A stretch of DNA of 64,000 bases from FEN-299 sp963717945 (GCA_963717945.1 CAVQXT010000001.1:62001-126000), one strand, 5' to 3'. Numbered from the stretch's first letter, positions 35,997 to 46,352 are shown. The notes: generated from the letters alone by a model not told the origin. Program-made: numbers and translations.

Positions 35997-37330
35997 TGGC
36001 AGAGATGACCGACATGTCGATGACTCAGGATGAACGCCCCGCTGAAGTTGGAGAGACCGGGAGCGGGGCGTCCTTATTCGAAATTGGCCGGCCAGGCACG
36101 GCGGCGGCAACGTTGCCGCATGAAGCCGCCGGGGGTAGCACGCGCCCGGTGATCCTGTGCTTGCTGCTGTTCGCATATCTGGTCCTCGACTACGGCCGTC
36201 CTCAGGACGTGATTCCGGGCCTGGGAGTCATCCGGCCGGCGTTGATCGTGACGGCCCTCCTCGCGGTGGCGTTTCTGGCCGCGCCGCGCCGTTGGGTCCG
36301 AGGGAATGGTCAGTTTCACGCCATCTGGGCGTTCGTCATTCTGTTGTTCGCGTGGGTGCCATTCGCAAGGAACAACTTCTTTGCGTACAAGACCGCGGAG
36401 AGCATGTTCCTGTTGCTTCCGTTCGTCCTGTCGGTTCCGGTGTGCTTGAAGTCTCTGGGGGCCGTCAGAGGTGCGTTGGCATTCTGTGTCCTGCTGATGG
36501 CATACCAGGCCGGGTTTGCCGCGCTTCACGGGGGACGAGGAACTGGTGCAGGAGTGGCGGACGAGAACGACTTGGCGCTCTACGTGAACACCTTCCTGCC
36601 CTTCGCGTATTTCCTGTTCAGGGCCGACACACGGGTGCGCTGGAAGGTGCTCTACGCGCTCACCACGCTGGTCGGCGTGGCCGGAGTCGTCGCCAGCCGG
36701 TCGCGAGGCGGATTCATCGGCCTCCTCGCCATGGGCGCCGTGACCTGGTTGCTGAGCCGGCGGAAGATCAGGTCACTGTTGCTGATCGGCGTGATCGTTG
36801 CAGGTGTCCTGCTGTTTGCGAGCGCGAGTTACTGGGAGCGGATGTCAACGGCGACCGAGTCGGAGACAGGGACGGGCAGAGCGCGCGTGGAATCGTGGGG
36901 CGCCGGATGGAGGATGTTCCTGGACAACCCTTTGGGGGTCGGCGGCAACAACTTCCAGGTCCGGTTCCCGGAGTACCAGACTTACTTCCAGCGCGGCATG
37001 TGGGGACGCGTGGCGCACTCCCTGTGGTTCACGCTGCTGCCCGAACTGGGAATTCCAGGCGTGCTGGTCTATGGGCTCCTGCTCTTCTTCAACCTCCGCG
37101 ACTCCGTCCGGCTCAGGGCGATCGGAAAGAGGATCGGCGGCGATGACGGCGCACTCGTCGCGGGACTTGGTTCCGCGTTCTTGGCATCGTTCGCCGGGTT
37201 CTTCGCTTCGGGAACGTTCCTGAGCGTGCTCTATTACCCGCATTACTGGTATCTGACTGGATTCATCGTCGCGACCTATTCGGTGGCCGGCCGCGTCGGC
37301 AGAGAGAGGGCCGTCATATCAACCTCCTGA
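35993..37330 (+). CDS. O-antigen ligase/polymerase-like membrane protein (Wzy/WaaL type)
   Basis: 445 residues with ten or more hydrophobic helices and a large periplasmic loop holding NPLGVGGNNFQVRFPEY and the arginine-rich GTGRARVESWGAGW, the PF04932-type signature. Either polymerises lipid-linked repeat units or ligates the polymer; sequence alone cannot choose, but in this locus a Wzy role beside the Wzx-like flippase is natural. Start GTG 35993 or ATG 35996, overlapping the previous stop. Confidence 0.85.
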   Translation: MMAEMTDMSMTQDERPAEVGETGSGASLFEIGRPGTAAATLPHEAAGGSTRPVILCLLLFAYLVLDYGRPQDVIPGLGVIRPALIVTALLAVAFLAAPRRWVRGNGQFHAIWAFVILLFAWVPFARNNFFAYKTAESMFLLLPFVLSVPVCLKSLGAVRGALAFCVLLMAYQAGFAALHGGRGTGAGVADENDLALYVNTFLPFAYFLFRADTRVRWKVLYALTTLVGVAGVVASRSRGGFIGLLAMGAVTWLLSRRKIRSLLLIGVIVAGVLLFASASYWERMSTATESETGTGRARVESWGAGWRMFLDNPLGVGGNNFQVRFPEYQTYFQRGMWGRVAHSLWFTLLPELGIPGVLVYGLLLFFNLRDSVRLRAIGKRIGGDDGALVAGLGSAFLASFAGFFASGTFLSVLYYPHYWYLTGFIVATYSVAGRVGRERAVISTS

Positions 37331-38616
37331 TGATTTGCTATTACTACCCGCCTGTCACCGACGTCGGGAGTAAGAGGAGTGTCGCGTTCTCGAAATACTT
37401 CAAGAAGCATGGCTGGAATCCGTTTGTCCTGAGCGTGAAGAACCCGGACAGGCATTACTGCTTGGTGGGCGCTGACACTCCGCCCGAAGGGATTCCAACA
37501 CAGTATTCGTGGTCACTGGTCAATCTGTCCTGGATCGTGGGCAAGATGAACGGCGCGCTGTCGAGAGTGCTCAAGCTCGTCAGCATCGAGGTCAAGGGCA
37601 ATTGGTTTCACGACGCCCTTTGTTATCCCGACCGCTTCATGGGGTGGATCCCGCTCACCACGTTCAAGGGCGCCCGGATGATATCGGACAACCAGATCGA
37701 TGCGGTCTACGTGTCCTGTACGCCGTTCAGTTCCGCCCTTGTCGGCGTCTTCCTGAAGAAGCTCACCAGGAAGCCGCTGGTGCTCGATTTCCGCGACCCG
37801 TTCGTGACTGGCGTCGCGTCACACTTCACGACATCGAGACTGAGGAAGAGGATCCTGGCCTGGTTCGAGCGGAAGTTCGTGGAGAGTACCGACGTGCTGT
37901 TGGTCACGTCCGAGGAAACCAGGGCGGAGTATGTCAAGGCATACCCTGGGATTGCAGACAAGGTGTTCACGATTTACAACGGCTACGACCCTCACGGGCC
38001 CATCAACGAACCGGCGGGAAAGTTCGAGAAGTTCTCCATCATCTATACGGGTCAGTTCTACAGGTACGGACCTAACCACCAGGTGTACACCGACCAGTTC
38101 TTCAAGGCGCTCGCCCACCTGAAGGCCACCGGGGACCTTTCGTCGGACAACTTCCAGTTCCTCTTCTTCGGCGACGAGCACGGGTACATCGAGGAGACCG
38201 CGCAGGCACACGGCGTCGCCGATCTCGTCGTGTCCCGTTCGAGAGTGCCGTATCAGGAGGTTCAGCAGACCATCTCGCGATCCCACCTTATGCTCTTGAG
38301 GATTGTGAAACTCATGATCAGCACCAAGCTGTTCGAGGGGATTCCGCTCAATGTGCCATTCCTCGCGACGATCCCCCATGGGGAGGTCGAAGCGATCATC
38401 GGGCAGTACAGCCCAGGCTCGTACGTCGTCACCGAGGACGATTCATATCTCGATGCGGCCGGAGCCATCAGGGACGCCATGGAGAAGTACGGACGAAACC
38501 AGATGCCCGCAAACCACGTGGAGGAGTTCCTGGCCCGGTTCACGCGAGAGAAGCTGACTCAGCAGGTGATGCGGATCGTCCAGGACAAGCTGATGGCGCC
38601 GGGGAGCGTGCGATGA
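37330..38616 (+). CDS. glycosyltransferase, GT4-like
   Basis: 428 residues, GT-B type. Opens MICYYYPPVTDVGSKRSVAFSKYFKKHGW, the usual acceptor-domain loop; VLDFRDPFVTG and TIYNGYDPHG are GT4 landmarks, and IIYTGQFYRYG starts the donor domain. The E-x7-E element is weak, as in the divergent GT4 branch with long LRDP loops. ATG 37330 shares one base with the upstream stop; the downstream epimerase overlaps by ATGA, so this is an uninterrupted operon from 32210. Confidence 0.85.
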   Translation: MICYYYPPVTDVGSKRSVAFSKYFKKHGWNPFVLSVKNPDRHYCLVGADTPPEGIPTQYSWSLVNLSWIVGKMNGALSRVLKLVSIEVKGNWFHDALCYPDRFMGWIPLTTFKGARMISDNQIDAVYVSCTPFSSALVGVFLKKLTRKPLVLDFRDPFVTGVASHFTTSRLRKRILAWFERKFVESTDVLLVTSEETRAEYVKAYPGIADKVFTIYNGYDPHGPINEPAGKFEKFSIIYTGQFYRYGPNHQVYTDQFFKALAHLKATGDLSSDNFQFLFFGDEHGYIEETAQAHGVADLVVSRSRVPYQEVQQTISRSHLMLLRIVKLMISTKLFEGIPLNVPFLATIPHGEVEAIIGQYSPGSYVVTEDDSYLDAAGAIRDAMEKYGRNQMPANHVEEFLARFTREKLTQQVMRIVQDKLMAPGSVR

Positions 38617-39704
38617 AGATTCTGAACGTCGTCGGGGCCCGCCCCAATTTCATGAAGATCGCGCCTCTCATCAGGGCGATGAACGAGAGAAGCGAGCGCA
38701 TCGAGCACCGGCTCGTCCATACGGGCCAGCACTACGACCGGAAGATGTCGCGGGACTTCTTCGGGCAGCTCGGCATTCCGGACCCGGACGTCAACCTCGA
38801 GGTCGGCTCGGCCTCGCATGCCGAACAGACGGCGGCCATCATGGTGGCCTTCGAGAAGGTTCTCCTCGAGCACCGGCCGGACCTCGTTGTCGTGGTCGGG
38901 GACGTCAACTCGACCATCGCCTGCGCGCTGGTGGCGTCGAAACTGGGCGTCCGGGTCGCGCACGTCGAGGCGGGTCTCCGCAGCTTCGACCGGACGATGC
39001 CCGAGGAGATCAACCGCGTGCTGACCGACGCGATCGCCGACCTTCTGTTCACGACAGAGGAATCGGGAAATGCCAATCTCCGGCGGGAAGGGATCCCGAA
39101 GGAGAAGATCCACTTCGTCGGCAACGTGATGATCGACACGCTCGTGCACTGCCTCGGCCAGATATCCGACGGTTTGCCGTATCCCGATCTGCGCGCGAGA
39201 GAGTATGCCGTCGTGACGCTTCACAGGCCGTCCAACGTCGATCGGCGGGAGACCCTGCAGGGGGTCCTGAAAGCGTTCCAAGAGGTGTCGAGACGGCTGA
39301 CGCTCGTGATGCCGCTTCACCCGAGGACGCTGAAGCGCATCGAGGAGTTCGGCCTGAGTGGGGAAGTGGACGCCATGGGGCGGCGGGCCATCGTCACCGA
39401 GCCGATTGGCTACCTCGAGATGTTGCGCCTCGTGAGAAGCTCCCGGATGGTCATCACCGATTCCGGGGGCATCCAGGAGGAGACGACGTACCTGGGGGTG
39501 CCGTGCCTGACGATGAGGGAGAATACCGAGAGGCCGTCGACGATCGCCCTGGGCACGAATACGCTCGTCGGCAGCGACCGGGGAAGATTGCTGCGCGCGG
39601 TGGACGCGGTGATGGCTGGGTCGATGAAGAAGGGCGAGATCCCGCCGCTTTGGGACGGGAAGGCGGGCGTTCGCATCGTGGACGGCATCCTGTCCGCGAT
39701 GTAG
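38613..39704 (+). CDS. wecB: UDP-N-acetylglucosamine 2-epimerase (non-hydrolysing)
   Basis: Converts UDP-GlcNAc to UDP-ManNAc for glycan assembly. 363 residues with the family marks GARPNFMKIAPL, HTGQHYDRKMSRDFF, GDVNSTIACA, HVEAGLRSFDRTMPEEINR, VTLHRPSNVD and ITDSGGIQEETTYLGVPCLTMR. This is one of two copies; the other (54356-55480) belongs to a visibly different branch (GTRPEAIK, GDTTTTFATA), so they probably act on different sugars or belong to once-separate loci. Confidence 0.92.
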   Translation: MKILNVVGARPNFMKIAPLIRAMNERSERIEHRLVHTGQHYDRKMSRDFFGQLGIPDPDVNLEVGSASHAEQTAAIMVAFEKVLLEHRPDLVVVVGDVNSTIACALVASKLGVRVAHVEAGLRSFDRTMPEEINRVLTDAIADLLFTTEESGNANLRREGIPKEKIHFVGNVMIDTLVHCLGQISDGLPYPDLRAREYAVVTLHRPSNVDRRETLQGVLKAFQEVSRRLTLVMPLHPRTLKRIEEFGLSGEVDAMGRRAIVTEPIGYLEMLRLVRSSRMVITDSGGIQEETTYLGVPCLTMRENTERPSTIALGTNTLVGSDRGRLLRAVDAVMAGSMKKGEIPPLWDGKAGVRIVDGILSAM

Positions 39705-39741
39705 GTGCGTTCCGGCTGACCGGCGCATCGGCCAGGAGGGC

Positions 39742-40719
39742 GTGTTGGGGAACAAGCGGCTGTGGGTCGCGTGGGAGCGGCAGCGGAGGTCGCTCGAGCT
39801 GGCGCCTTCGTTCGGGTGTCAACTGGAGGTGATCGACCTCCATGGCTCCCGCGGACGCTACGTCCGTTCACTGGCCCGGACGCTCGCGCTCGTGCTCAGA
39901 CGGCGGCCTTCGGTGCTCTTCGTGCAGAACCCCTCGATGGTGCTCGCGGCTCTTGGCTGCGCTGTCGGGTCGGTACTCCGCATGCCCGTCGTGGTGGACA
40001 GGCACACCACCTTCCTGATTGGAAAGGACGTCCGAGCCACCTTCAAGCGCCGCGTGTTCTGGATGCTCCACCGGTTCACCCTGCGCCGGGCGGCCCTCAC
40101 GATCGTCACCAATGCCGCGCTCGCGGACCTGGTGCGCGAGGCCGGCGGGAGGGCGGCCGTGCTGCCCGACCGGATACCCGAGTTGCAGGCGACCGCGCGC
40201 TATCCCACGGCCGGCGGCGTCTGCATCGTGTTCCCCGCGTCCTACGGCGAAGATGAGCCGCTCGACGTTGTTCTCGACGCGTGCCGCCAGATGCCCAACG
40301 ACGTTCACGTCTACGTCACCGGCAACTACGGCAAGCACGACCCTGGCCTGCCAGGCAGGGCTCCGGACAATGTCACGTTCACCGGCTTCCTTTCCGAGCA
40401 GGATTACGTCAACCTGCTCTTTTCGGCGGACGCGGTGCTGGCGCTGACCACGGCCGAATCCTGCATGCTCTGCGCGTGCTACGAGGCTCTCGCGGCGGGC
40501 AAGCCACTCCTCACTTCCGACACCTCCGCACTCCGCGAATACTTCGACCGGGCGATCTTCGTCCGGAACACGCCGGAGTCAATTGCGCGCGGCATCCGCG
40601 AATTCGTGGGCCACCGGGAACGTTGTGCGGCCGACAGCCGGGTGATGCTCACCGAACTGTCGGGGAAGTGGCATGAACTTCACCGCGGGGTGTCTGCGAC
40701 GATCGACGGTCTACTGTGA
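39742..40719 (+). CDS. glycosyltransferase, GT4-like
   Basis: 325 residues, GT-B family with short acceptor domain (LWVAWERQRRSLELAPSFGC, PSVLFVQNPSMVLAALGCAVG) and donor domain containing VTFTGFLSEQDYVNLLFSADAVLALTT and CACYEALAAGKPLLTSD. Glucuronosyltransferase-like GT4 enzymes show a similar layout, but I cannot assign the sugar. AGGAGG lies just upstream; GTG 39742 is very close to it and TTG 39745 is better spaced. Convergent with the deacetylase that follows (9-base overlap). Confidence 0.8.
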   Translation: MLGNKRLWVAWERQRRSLELAPSFGCQLEVIDLHGSRGRYVRSLARTLALVLRRRPSVLFVQNPSMVLAALGCAVGSVLRMPVVVDRHTTFLIGKDVRATFKRRVFWMLHRFTLRRAALTIVTNAALADLVREAGGRAAVLPDRIPELQATARYPTAGGVCIVFPASYGEDEPLDVVLDACRQMPNDVHVYVTGNYGKHDPGLPGRAPDNVTFTGFLSEQDYVNLLFSADAVLALTTAESCMLCACYEALAAGKPLLTSDTSALREYFDRAIFVRNTPESIARGIREFVGHRERCAADSRVMLTELSGKWHELHRGVSATIDGLL

Positions 40720-41770
40720 CCGTGTGCTGCCTGTCCGCCACACTTGCCGGAATCCACTCAACCCGGCCAGCCCGCATGCGAACAGCGCCGGGGTGTTCGA
40801 GATGTCCTCGTGGACCATGATCCGCCGCAGTTCGAACGGACCGGCCGAGGATTCGAGCGGGCCGCGCCGAGTCGTCACGGCACATCGATAGCCGGCGGCG
40901 GCCACCATCCGGACAACCTCCGGAGAGTGACGATCCGTTGGGATAGCAGAAGGCGGCCGTGGGCTTGCCGACCTTCGCCGCGAGCACGGTTCCGGAGTTC
41001 ACAATCTCGGCGCGAGCCTCCGCCGGCGGCACGTTGGTGAGGATGACGTGGTTCTCGGTGTGCGAGCCGAAGGAGATGCCATGGCTGCCCATCTCCAGGG
41101 CCTCTTCCCACGTCAGCCACGGTCGCTGGCCGTGCAGGGCGGCGTGCAGTTCTCGGAACCTGTCATCGATTCGAACGACGATCCGCTGCAGCAGGCGATG
41201 TTCCACATGCTTCAAGCGCCGTAATACCTCTTCTGCGGCGGCAAACGCGTCGGCAGACCTGGCGGGCGTGCCGGAAGGCTCACCGACCTCTTGTCGCCAT
41301 GCGGATTCGAAGACCTCGGAGAACGCGGTGGGTGAAGCCTTGTGGATGTAGAAGCAGATGCGGTCTGGCCAGGGCCAGACTGTGGTTCCCACCAGGCCGG
41401 TCGCGAGGAAGATGGTCGCTGGTACGCCGTGCGCGCGCAGTATTGGAAACGCCGTGACGTAGTTGTCGCGCCAGCCGTCGTCAAAGGTGATCGCGCAGGC
41501 GTTGTCTGCTTCTGTCGAGATAAGTTCCTCCAGCGGTAACACGTCGTAGTGCGCCCGCAGGTAACGAATGTGCATGTCAAGCGTCGCGCCGCACACGTAC
41601 ATGCCCGGTTGGACGAACGACAAGTCCTCGCTGTCCTCGGGAACCACGCGGTGGTACGCGAGGATCAACCGCCGCCGTGAGCCAAAATGAGACAGAATGG
41701 TAATCAGGCGGCTCTGAAACAGAAGCCCAGCGGCCGCTTTCCTGACCTGGCGTTTCCAGCCCAGCCGCAT
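40711..41770 (-). CDS. polysaccharide deacetylase, +1 frameshift after CYPNG
   Basis: NodB-type deacetylase of ~352 residues if one base is skipped. Motifs: LILAYHRVVP near the N-terminus, AITFDDGWRDN (catalytic Asp and metal Asp), FGSHTENHVIL (metal His pair), AAFCYPNG. Immediately after CCC-AAC-GGA the frame moves by one base, and the family-like continuation RHSPEVVRMVAAAGYRCAVTTRRG is in the +1 frame ending at 40711; unshifted reading runs on to 40649 as non-homologous sequence. The paralogue at 55518-56544 is interrupted at the identical place. Start at ATG 41770 (GGAG upstream). Probably removes acetyl groups from the glycan in the periplasm or at the membrane. Confidence 0.82.
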
Positions 41771-42074
41771 GCTTCCGGCTCCTCTCCCGTCCACGCAGGT
41801 GTCCGACCGACCCGGCATTCCATCATACTATCCCGGGTTTGCGAGTGGGTGGGCAGCTCTGACAGCGTTCAAGACCGGCAAGTGGCCAGCGACATGTCTG
41901 AGTGTTCCGCCGGCTGGAACGCGCTTTGCAGCTGCCCGATAATCGGTCCTCATGTGCCCTCGGCTCACGCGGGGTGCCGGAGGCGGCATTATGTGTGCGA
42001 CCCGAGCAACCGATAAACAGGATTGGCCAGTCTTGGGAGAACCGGGCGCGACCAGGTTGTTGAACGGACCAGGC

Positions 42075-42080
42075 AGGAGG
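42075..42080 (+). promoter_or_regulatory. ribosome-binding site deciding a GTG start
   Basis: AGGAGG six bases before GTG 42087 fixes the start of the beta-helix protein; the reading frame is open back to 41952, but that extension would hide the signal peptide. The 316-base divergent spacer 41771-42086 shows no gene. Confidence 0.7.
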
Positions 42081-42086
42081 GCGTGC

Positions 42087-43508
42087 GTGTGTAATAGAGG
42101 GGTGGTTCTAGCCGGTGCTCTTCTTGTGTTTCTGACGACGGCGGCCAGGCTCGATGCCGCGGACTACTACGTGTCACCGACAGGAGGCGGAAGCTGGTCT
42201 GCGTGCACCAGCGTCTCAACGCCCTGCTCCGCCCTGACGGCAATGGCCAATGCCCAGGCCGGCGACACCGTCTACTTCCGGGGGGGGCAGTACCAGGTCG
42301 GGCAAAGCTCGGGGTCGTGGCCTCCGTCGTTTGCCTGGAACCCCGCGCACAGCGGCACGGCCGGATACCCGATCACGTTCAAGGCATATCCGGGCGAAAG
42401 ACCGGTCGTTAATGGAACTGTATCCGGCACCAATGCCGGCACGTGGACCGGGTACAACGAGAACACCGGCGTGCTGGGGGCGATCTACCGATCCTATATC
42501 ACCTGGGATGGCTTCACGGTTCAGGCCAACAACGGCGCCAAGATGGCGACCGTGTACATCATGGGCCAGAATGGGAGCGCCGATCACTGCACTATCAGGA
42601 ACTTCATATTCAACGGTGGTACCCAACAGGTGAACGACGGCAACAACTGGGAGGGCTTGCGCGTCGAGCATGTGAACAACCTCACCGTCTCCAATTGCCT
42701 CTTTTTCAACTACCGCGCGTTACAGGCACAACACAACACGTCTGCGCTGAAGTTCTACCATGACGCGGTTGGGCTAATTGAGAATTGCGAGATCTACAAC
42801 AGCACGGTCGGCATCTACGCGAAAAGCGATACTGACGACTACGTCTTCCGCAACAACTTCATCCACGACTGCATTCAAGGGTTCCTAATGACTCCTGACA
42901 TGGTCGGGATGGAGTCCGACCGGGGCACGTTCTACAACAACGTGCTGGTCAATAACAGTTCTTCCGCGTTCGGCGATGATGCAGCCGATGACCCCGCCCT
43001 GCACGGGAATGATTGGGTGCTGTACAACAATACCTTTTACAACGATGGCTGGGCGGTTGGGCTCAAGGCCACTCAACCCGGGCACGGCTGGAAGTTCTAC
43101 AACAACATTTCGAGCGGCAGCACATATAGCCTAGTGACCAATGGGAAGTACGCGTTACTGGCCGAAGTGGACCACAACCAGTGGGGCACGCCTTTCAAGT
43201 TGTTTCTGCGTTACAACATTACGAACACCTTCTACACCACCCTCGCAGCCTGGCAAGCCTCAACAGAGCTCGAAGGCGGGAGACATCCCGGCGTGGGCGA
43301 CCTGGCCTCGGACCCCGGGTTCTCAAATGGTTCAGGGACGCTGAAGCTCAAATCTGACTTCGTCCTCGGGCCCGCATCTGTCTGCAGGGGAGCAGGAAGA
43401 AATGGGGCGGACATGGGCGCCCTCAATATCGCGACGACAGTCGGATACAGTGTCGCGCCACGAAACTCTCCGGGCGCTCCTGGGCAGGTGTTCTTGAAGA
43501 TGCCGTGA
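42087..43508 (+). CDS. secreted right-handed beta-helix protein (pectate-lyase-like)
   Basis: 473 residues from GTG 42087. Signal peptide (VVLAGALLVFLTTAARLDA) then an N-terminal cap, YYVSPTGGGSWSACTSVSTP followed by AGDTVYFRGGQY, of the DUF1565/PL9-like kind. Many parallel beta-helix coils rich in Asn follow (HCTIRNFIFNGG, VNNLTVSNCLFFNY, LYNNTFYND). Likely a glycan lyase, epimerase or binding protein acting on the exported polymer; no catalytic residue can be assigned by eye. It has a counterpart at 59179 with the same plan. Confidence 0.8.
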   Translation: MCNRGVVLAGALLVFLTTAARLDAADYYVSPTGGGSWSACTSVSTPCSALTAMANAQAGDTVYFRGGQYQVGQSSGSWPPSFAWNPAHSGTAGYPITFKAYPGERPVVNGTVSGTNAGTWTGYNENTGVLGAIYRSYITWDGFTVQANNGAKMATVYIMGQNGSADHCTIRNFIFNGGTQQVNDGNNWEGLRVEHVNNLTVSNCLFFNYRALQAQHNTSALKFYHDAVGLIENCEIYNSTVGIYAKSDTDDYVFRNNFIHDCIQGFLMTPDMVGMESDRGTFYNNVLVNNSSSAFGDDAADDPALHGNDWVLYNNTFYNDGWAVGLKATQPGHGWKFYNNISSGSTYSLVTNGKYALLAEVDHNQWGTPFKLFLRYNITNTFYTTLAAWQASTELEGGRHPGVGDLASDPGFSNGSGTLKLKSDFVLGPASVCRGAGRNGADMGALNIATTVGYSVAPRNSPGAPGQVFLKMP

Positions 43509-43673
43509 GACTCCGGGCGTACTGGCATCCGCCAGCCTGAGCCCGATCTATTCATCCGAGAAGGCGCGCTCACGCCAAGCGAGTTATGGTGTGATGCGGA
43601 CGTGCGCGCGTAAGTCACGCAGGCGGCGAACATCCGTTGACGGTACCCTCCGCAGGCATCGTTCGCCGATCGT

Positions 43674-44717
43674 TCAGGTCAAAGCGCTCACGAACCGCTT
43701 GGCAGCGTCTTCATACGTATAGCGGCGCGCGTGTTCCAGAATCGCCTTCTCGTCGTAACGCCTGTCACACGCATCCCTAAGCGCCCGCTGCAGTCCGCCT
43801 GGTTCGTCGGGAGAGAAGAGCAAACCCACCTCCGGCGTGACGATGTCTCTGAGGAACCCGACCGACACCGAAACAACTGGACGGCCGCAGCTGAGCGCCA
43901 ACATCGTTGTTCCTGACGTCAGGATCTCGCGATATGGCGCTACTACGGCATCGCAGGCGATCAAGTAAGTGTGGAGAACGTCCTTCGGAACATGGCCTGG
44001 ATGAACGCGGATACGAGGATCCCCCCGGGCGAGGGTCACAATTTCCTCCTGATAGGACGGACTCTGGAACCTCCCGGCAATGACGAGCACCGCGTCGGTA
44101 CGGAGTTCGCGAAAGGCCTGAACGAGCCCATCGACATTCTTGTACGGGGCACAAAGACCGATGAACAAGAACGTGAACGTCGATCGAGGAATGTCGAGTT
44201 CGGCCCGTGCGCTATCCCGGGTGTGCGTTATGGGGTAGTAGTCGATCCAATGTCCGAACGGTATCGACACCAGCTTGCGTCTGGCTCTGGGAAACCTGGC
44301 AACGAGCACCGACGCCGCGCTACTTCCATGGACGAGGACCACCTCGGCGAGAGCGATCACGAGATGACGGCCAAGCACATCGACGAGTGGCACTGATGAA
44401 CGATGGTGAGGTAGGACGTTATGCGCCGTCCAGACTATTCGTGCGGCCTTCAATTTGAATAGACAGATTAGCGCCGCCCATCTCACGAAACGTCGAAGCA
44501 GCGGCGCAGTCCCACCATCGCCGTCATATCCAAAAGACGGCCAGTGCAGGTGCACCCAGTCTCCGCGGTGTACGTGTCTCCAGATCCATCTGCCGCTGAA
44601 GTCGCCGTCTTGAACGAGAACGCCTTCGTTCGCTACGGCGCGATAGAAGCACTCGACATACGCATAGCCAGATCCCGGAAAGGCAACTACCCGAAGAGGC
44701 GTTGTGCGTATGCTCAC
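43674..44717 (-). CDS. glycosyltransferase, GT4-like
   Basis: 347 residues. Acceptor domain RVVAFPGSGYAYVECFYRA and WVHLHWPSFGYDG, then VWTAHNVLPH, IPFGHWIDYYP, TFLFIGLCAPYKNVDGLVQAF and PYREILTSGTTMLALSCGRPVVSVS, which fits the GT4 group using GDP- or UDP-sugars in slime and capsule loci. Last gene of the minus-strand run 51106 to 43674 (ligase, reductase, ligase, flippase, glycosyltransferase). The frame is intact. Confidence 0.83.
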   Translation of the reverse strand: MSIRTTPLRVVAFPGSGYAYVECFYRAVANEGVLVQDGDFSGRWIWRHVHRGDWVHLHWPSFGYDGDGGTAPLLRRFVRWAALICLFKLKAARIVWTAHNVLPHHRSSVPLVDVLGRHLVIALAEVVLVHGSSAASVLVARFPRARRKLVSIPFGHWIDYYPITHTRDSARAELDIPRSTFTFLFIGLCAPYKNVDGLVQAFRELRTDAVLVIAGRFQSPSYQEEIVTLARGDPRIRVHPGHVPKDVLHTYLIACDAVVAPYREILTSGTTMLALSCGRPVVSVSVGFLRDIVTPEVGLLFSPDEPGGLQRALRDACDRRYDEKAILEHARRYTYEDAAKRFVSALT

Positions 44718-44834
44718 ACCTGTCGCCCTCGTGAGACGCAGTCGGCGCCACAGGGCTCACGGGTGTCCTCCACCCTGCTCGTGACGCCGAAGTTAACCCC
44801 GCGGCGGTCCCGCCTGCCGGAGACGACGCGCGGC

Positions 44835-46286
44835 CTACTTGGCCGCCCGCCGGAGATCAGCGAACGTGGCCCGCTTGAGAGCCACAAATCGGGCGTCGGT
44901 CTCCAGTGCCAAGCATGATGTGTAGATGACCGCTCCGGCGATCGAGAGTCCAAACAGATTGACCAGGGTCGGTGAGGCCAGCACGAGCGACAGCAGCCCC
45001 GTGAACACCGACATGAGCACGGTCGCCTTGGTGGCAGGCCAGCAGGCGCGAAGTACATCGGACCATGACAAGCGGACAGTGGATACTGCCAACTGAAGCC
45101 CCAGGGCGACAGAGAGAACAGCGAAGACGCAGAACGCCGTCGCGATCCCGGTGGTGCCGTAGGGGACGAGCAGGACGCACGAGATGACGAACACGCAGCC
45201 GGCCAGAGCGTACCTGAGCGTGTAAGCCCTGTATCGTCCGATTGCGACATTGACGGCGACCACCAGGCCGCCGATCGATCTCACTGAAAAGCTCAGGGCG
45301 ATGATCTCGAACGGCACGATCATCGGCGACCATTTCGTCCCCAGTAAACCGACGACGAAGTACCTGGCCACGATGAACAGGCCGATGTAGACAGGGAAGG
45401 ACAGCACCGAGATCGTCATGAGGCCCTTCTTGAGAAGTTCCTTGACGTCCTCCCTGTCGTTCTTTCTCTGGCTGAACGACGAGAACAGCACGGCGTTCAG
45501 GCTCGCGATGAACGAGCCGCTCGGTACGGCCGCGATGCTCATCGCCTTGTCGTAGTATCCGAGGGCGACCAGCCCCGTAAACCGGCCGATGAACAATTTG
45601 TCGACTTGGCCCAGGGCGAACTCGAGCTGAGTCTTGAGGACACTCCAGAAACCGAAGTCGATGATGTGCCTCATCGACGAATGCTTGTACCCGAGGAGCG
45701 GAATCCACTTCACCCGAACGCACAGATAGATGGTGAACGCAATCGCTGGGATCAGCTGCCCGAGCGCCAGCGCCCAGTACCCGTAGTGGCAGAGAGCCAG
45801 CAGAAGGGTCAACAGGCTCGTGAGAATGACCGAGGCCATGTCGGTCAGCGACAGCGTCTTGAAGTCAAGGTCTCTGTTCAGGATCGCGCGCGGCACGGCA
45901 GAGAACGACGTGATGACGAACATGCTGCTCATCACGATGACCACGTTCTCGCACTCCGCCGACTTGAAGAAGGCCGCGATGGCCCTCGCCGAGAGAGCGA
46001 ACGTCACGGCGAGCGCCGTGGACACCGTGAAGTTGAACGTGAAGATTGACCGCAGGGTGTCCTTGTCCTTGACCTGCTTCTGGACGATGGCCGAACTGAA
46101 ACCGAAGTCGGTGAACAGGTTGGCGAAGCCGATCAGCATCATGGCGACGCCCATGACGCCGTAATCGCCGGGCATCAGGATCCTGGTGACCAGAATCGAA
46201 ACGACGAACGCGGCCGCCTGCGTCGGGATCTTGAGCAGCGTGTTCCAATACACCTGCGAGCGGGTGTGGACGTTCTGATCGGGCAT
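44835..46286 (-). CDS. Wzx-type polysaccharide flippase (MOP superfamily)
   Basis: 483 residues with twelve to fourteen hydrophobic helices. N-terminal VYWNTLLKIPTQAAAFVVSILVTRILMPGDYGVMGVAMM is the polysaccharide-exporter signature, with FADFGFSSAIVQKQ-like and LGYYDKAMSIAAVPSG segments following. Moves lipid-linked repeat units across the inner membrane. It belongs to the same minus-strand run as the Cys-less ligases and the carboxyethyl-amino-acid reductase, linking those enzymes to a membrane-exported product. Confidence 0.9.
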   Translation of the reverse strand: MPDQNVHTRSQVYWNTLLKIPTQAAAFVVSILVTRILMPGDYGVMGVAMMLIGFANLFTDFGFSSAIVQKQVKDKDTLRSIFTFNFTVSTALAVTFALSARAIAAFFKSAECENVVIVMSSMFVITSFSAVPRAILNRDLDFKTLSLTDMASVILTSLLTLLLALCHYGYWALALGQLIPAIAFTIYLCVRVKWIPLLGYKHSSMRHIIDFGFWSVLKTQLEFALGQVDKLFIGRFTGLVALGYYDKAMSIAAVPSGSFIASLNAVLFSSFSQRKNDREDVKELLKKGLMTISVLSFPVYIGLFIVARYFVVGLLGTKWSPMIVPFEIIALSFSVRSIGGLVVAVNVAIGRYRAYTLRYALAGCVFVISCVLLVPYGTTGIATAFCVFAVLSVALGLQLAVSTVRLSWSDVLRACWPATKATVLMSVFTGLLSLVLASPTLVNLFGLSIAGAVIYTSCLALETDARFVALKRATFADLRRAAK

Positions 46287-46352
46287 AAAGTGTCTGCAAT
46301 CGAGAGCAGTTCCGCCTGACGGAGGCGGACGCCGCCTCCCCGTGTCTGGCCG

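Noticed and set aside
40649..40710. Extra C-terminal tail of the first deacetylase in the unshifted frame
   Set aside because: The unshifted continuation has no homology to the family and overlaps the convergent glycosyltransferase; the +1 frame matches the family.
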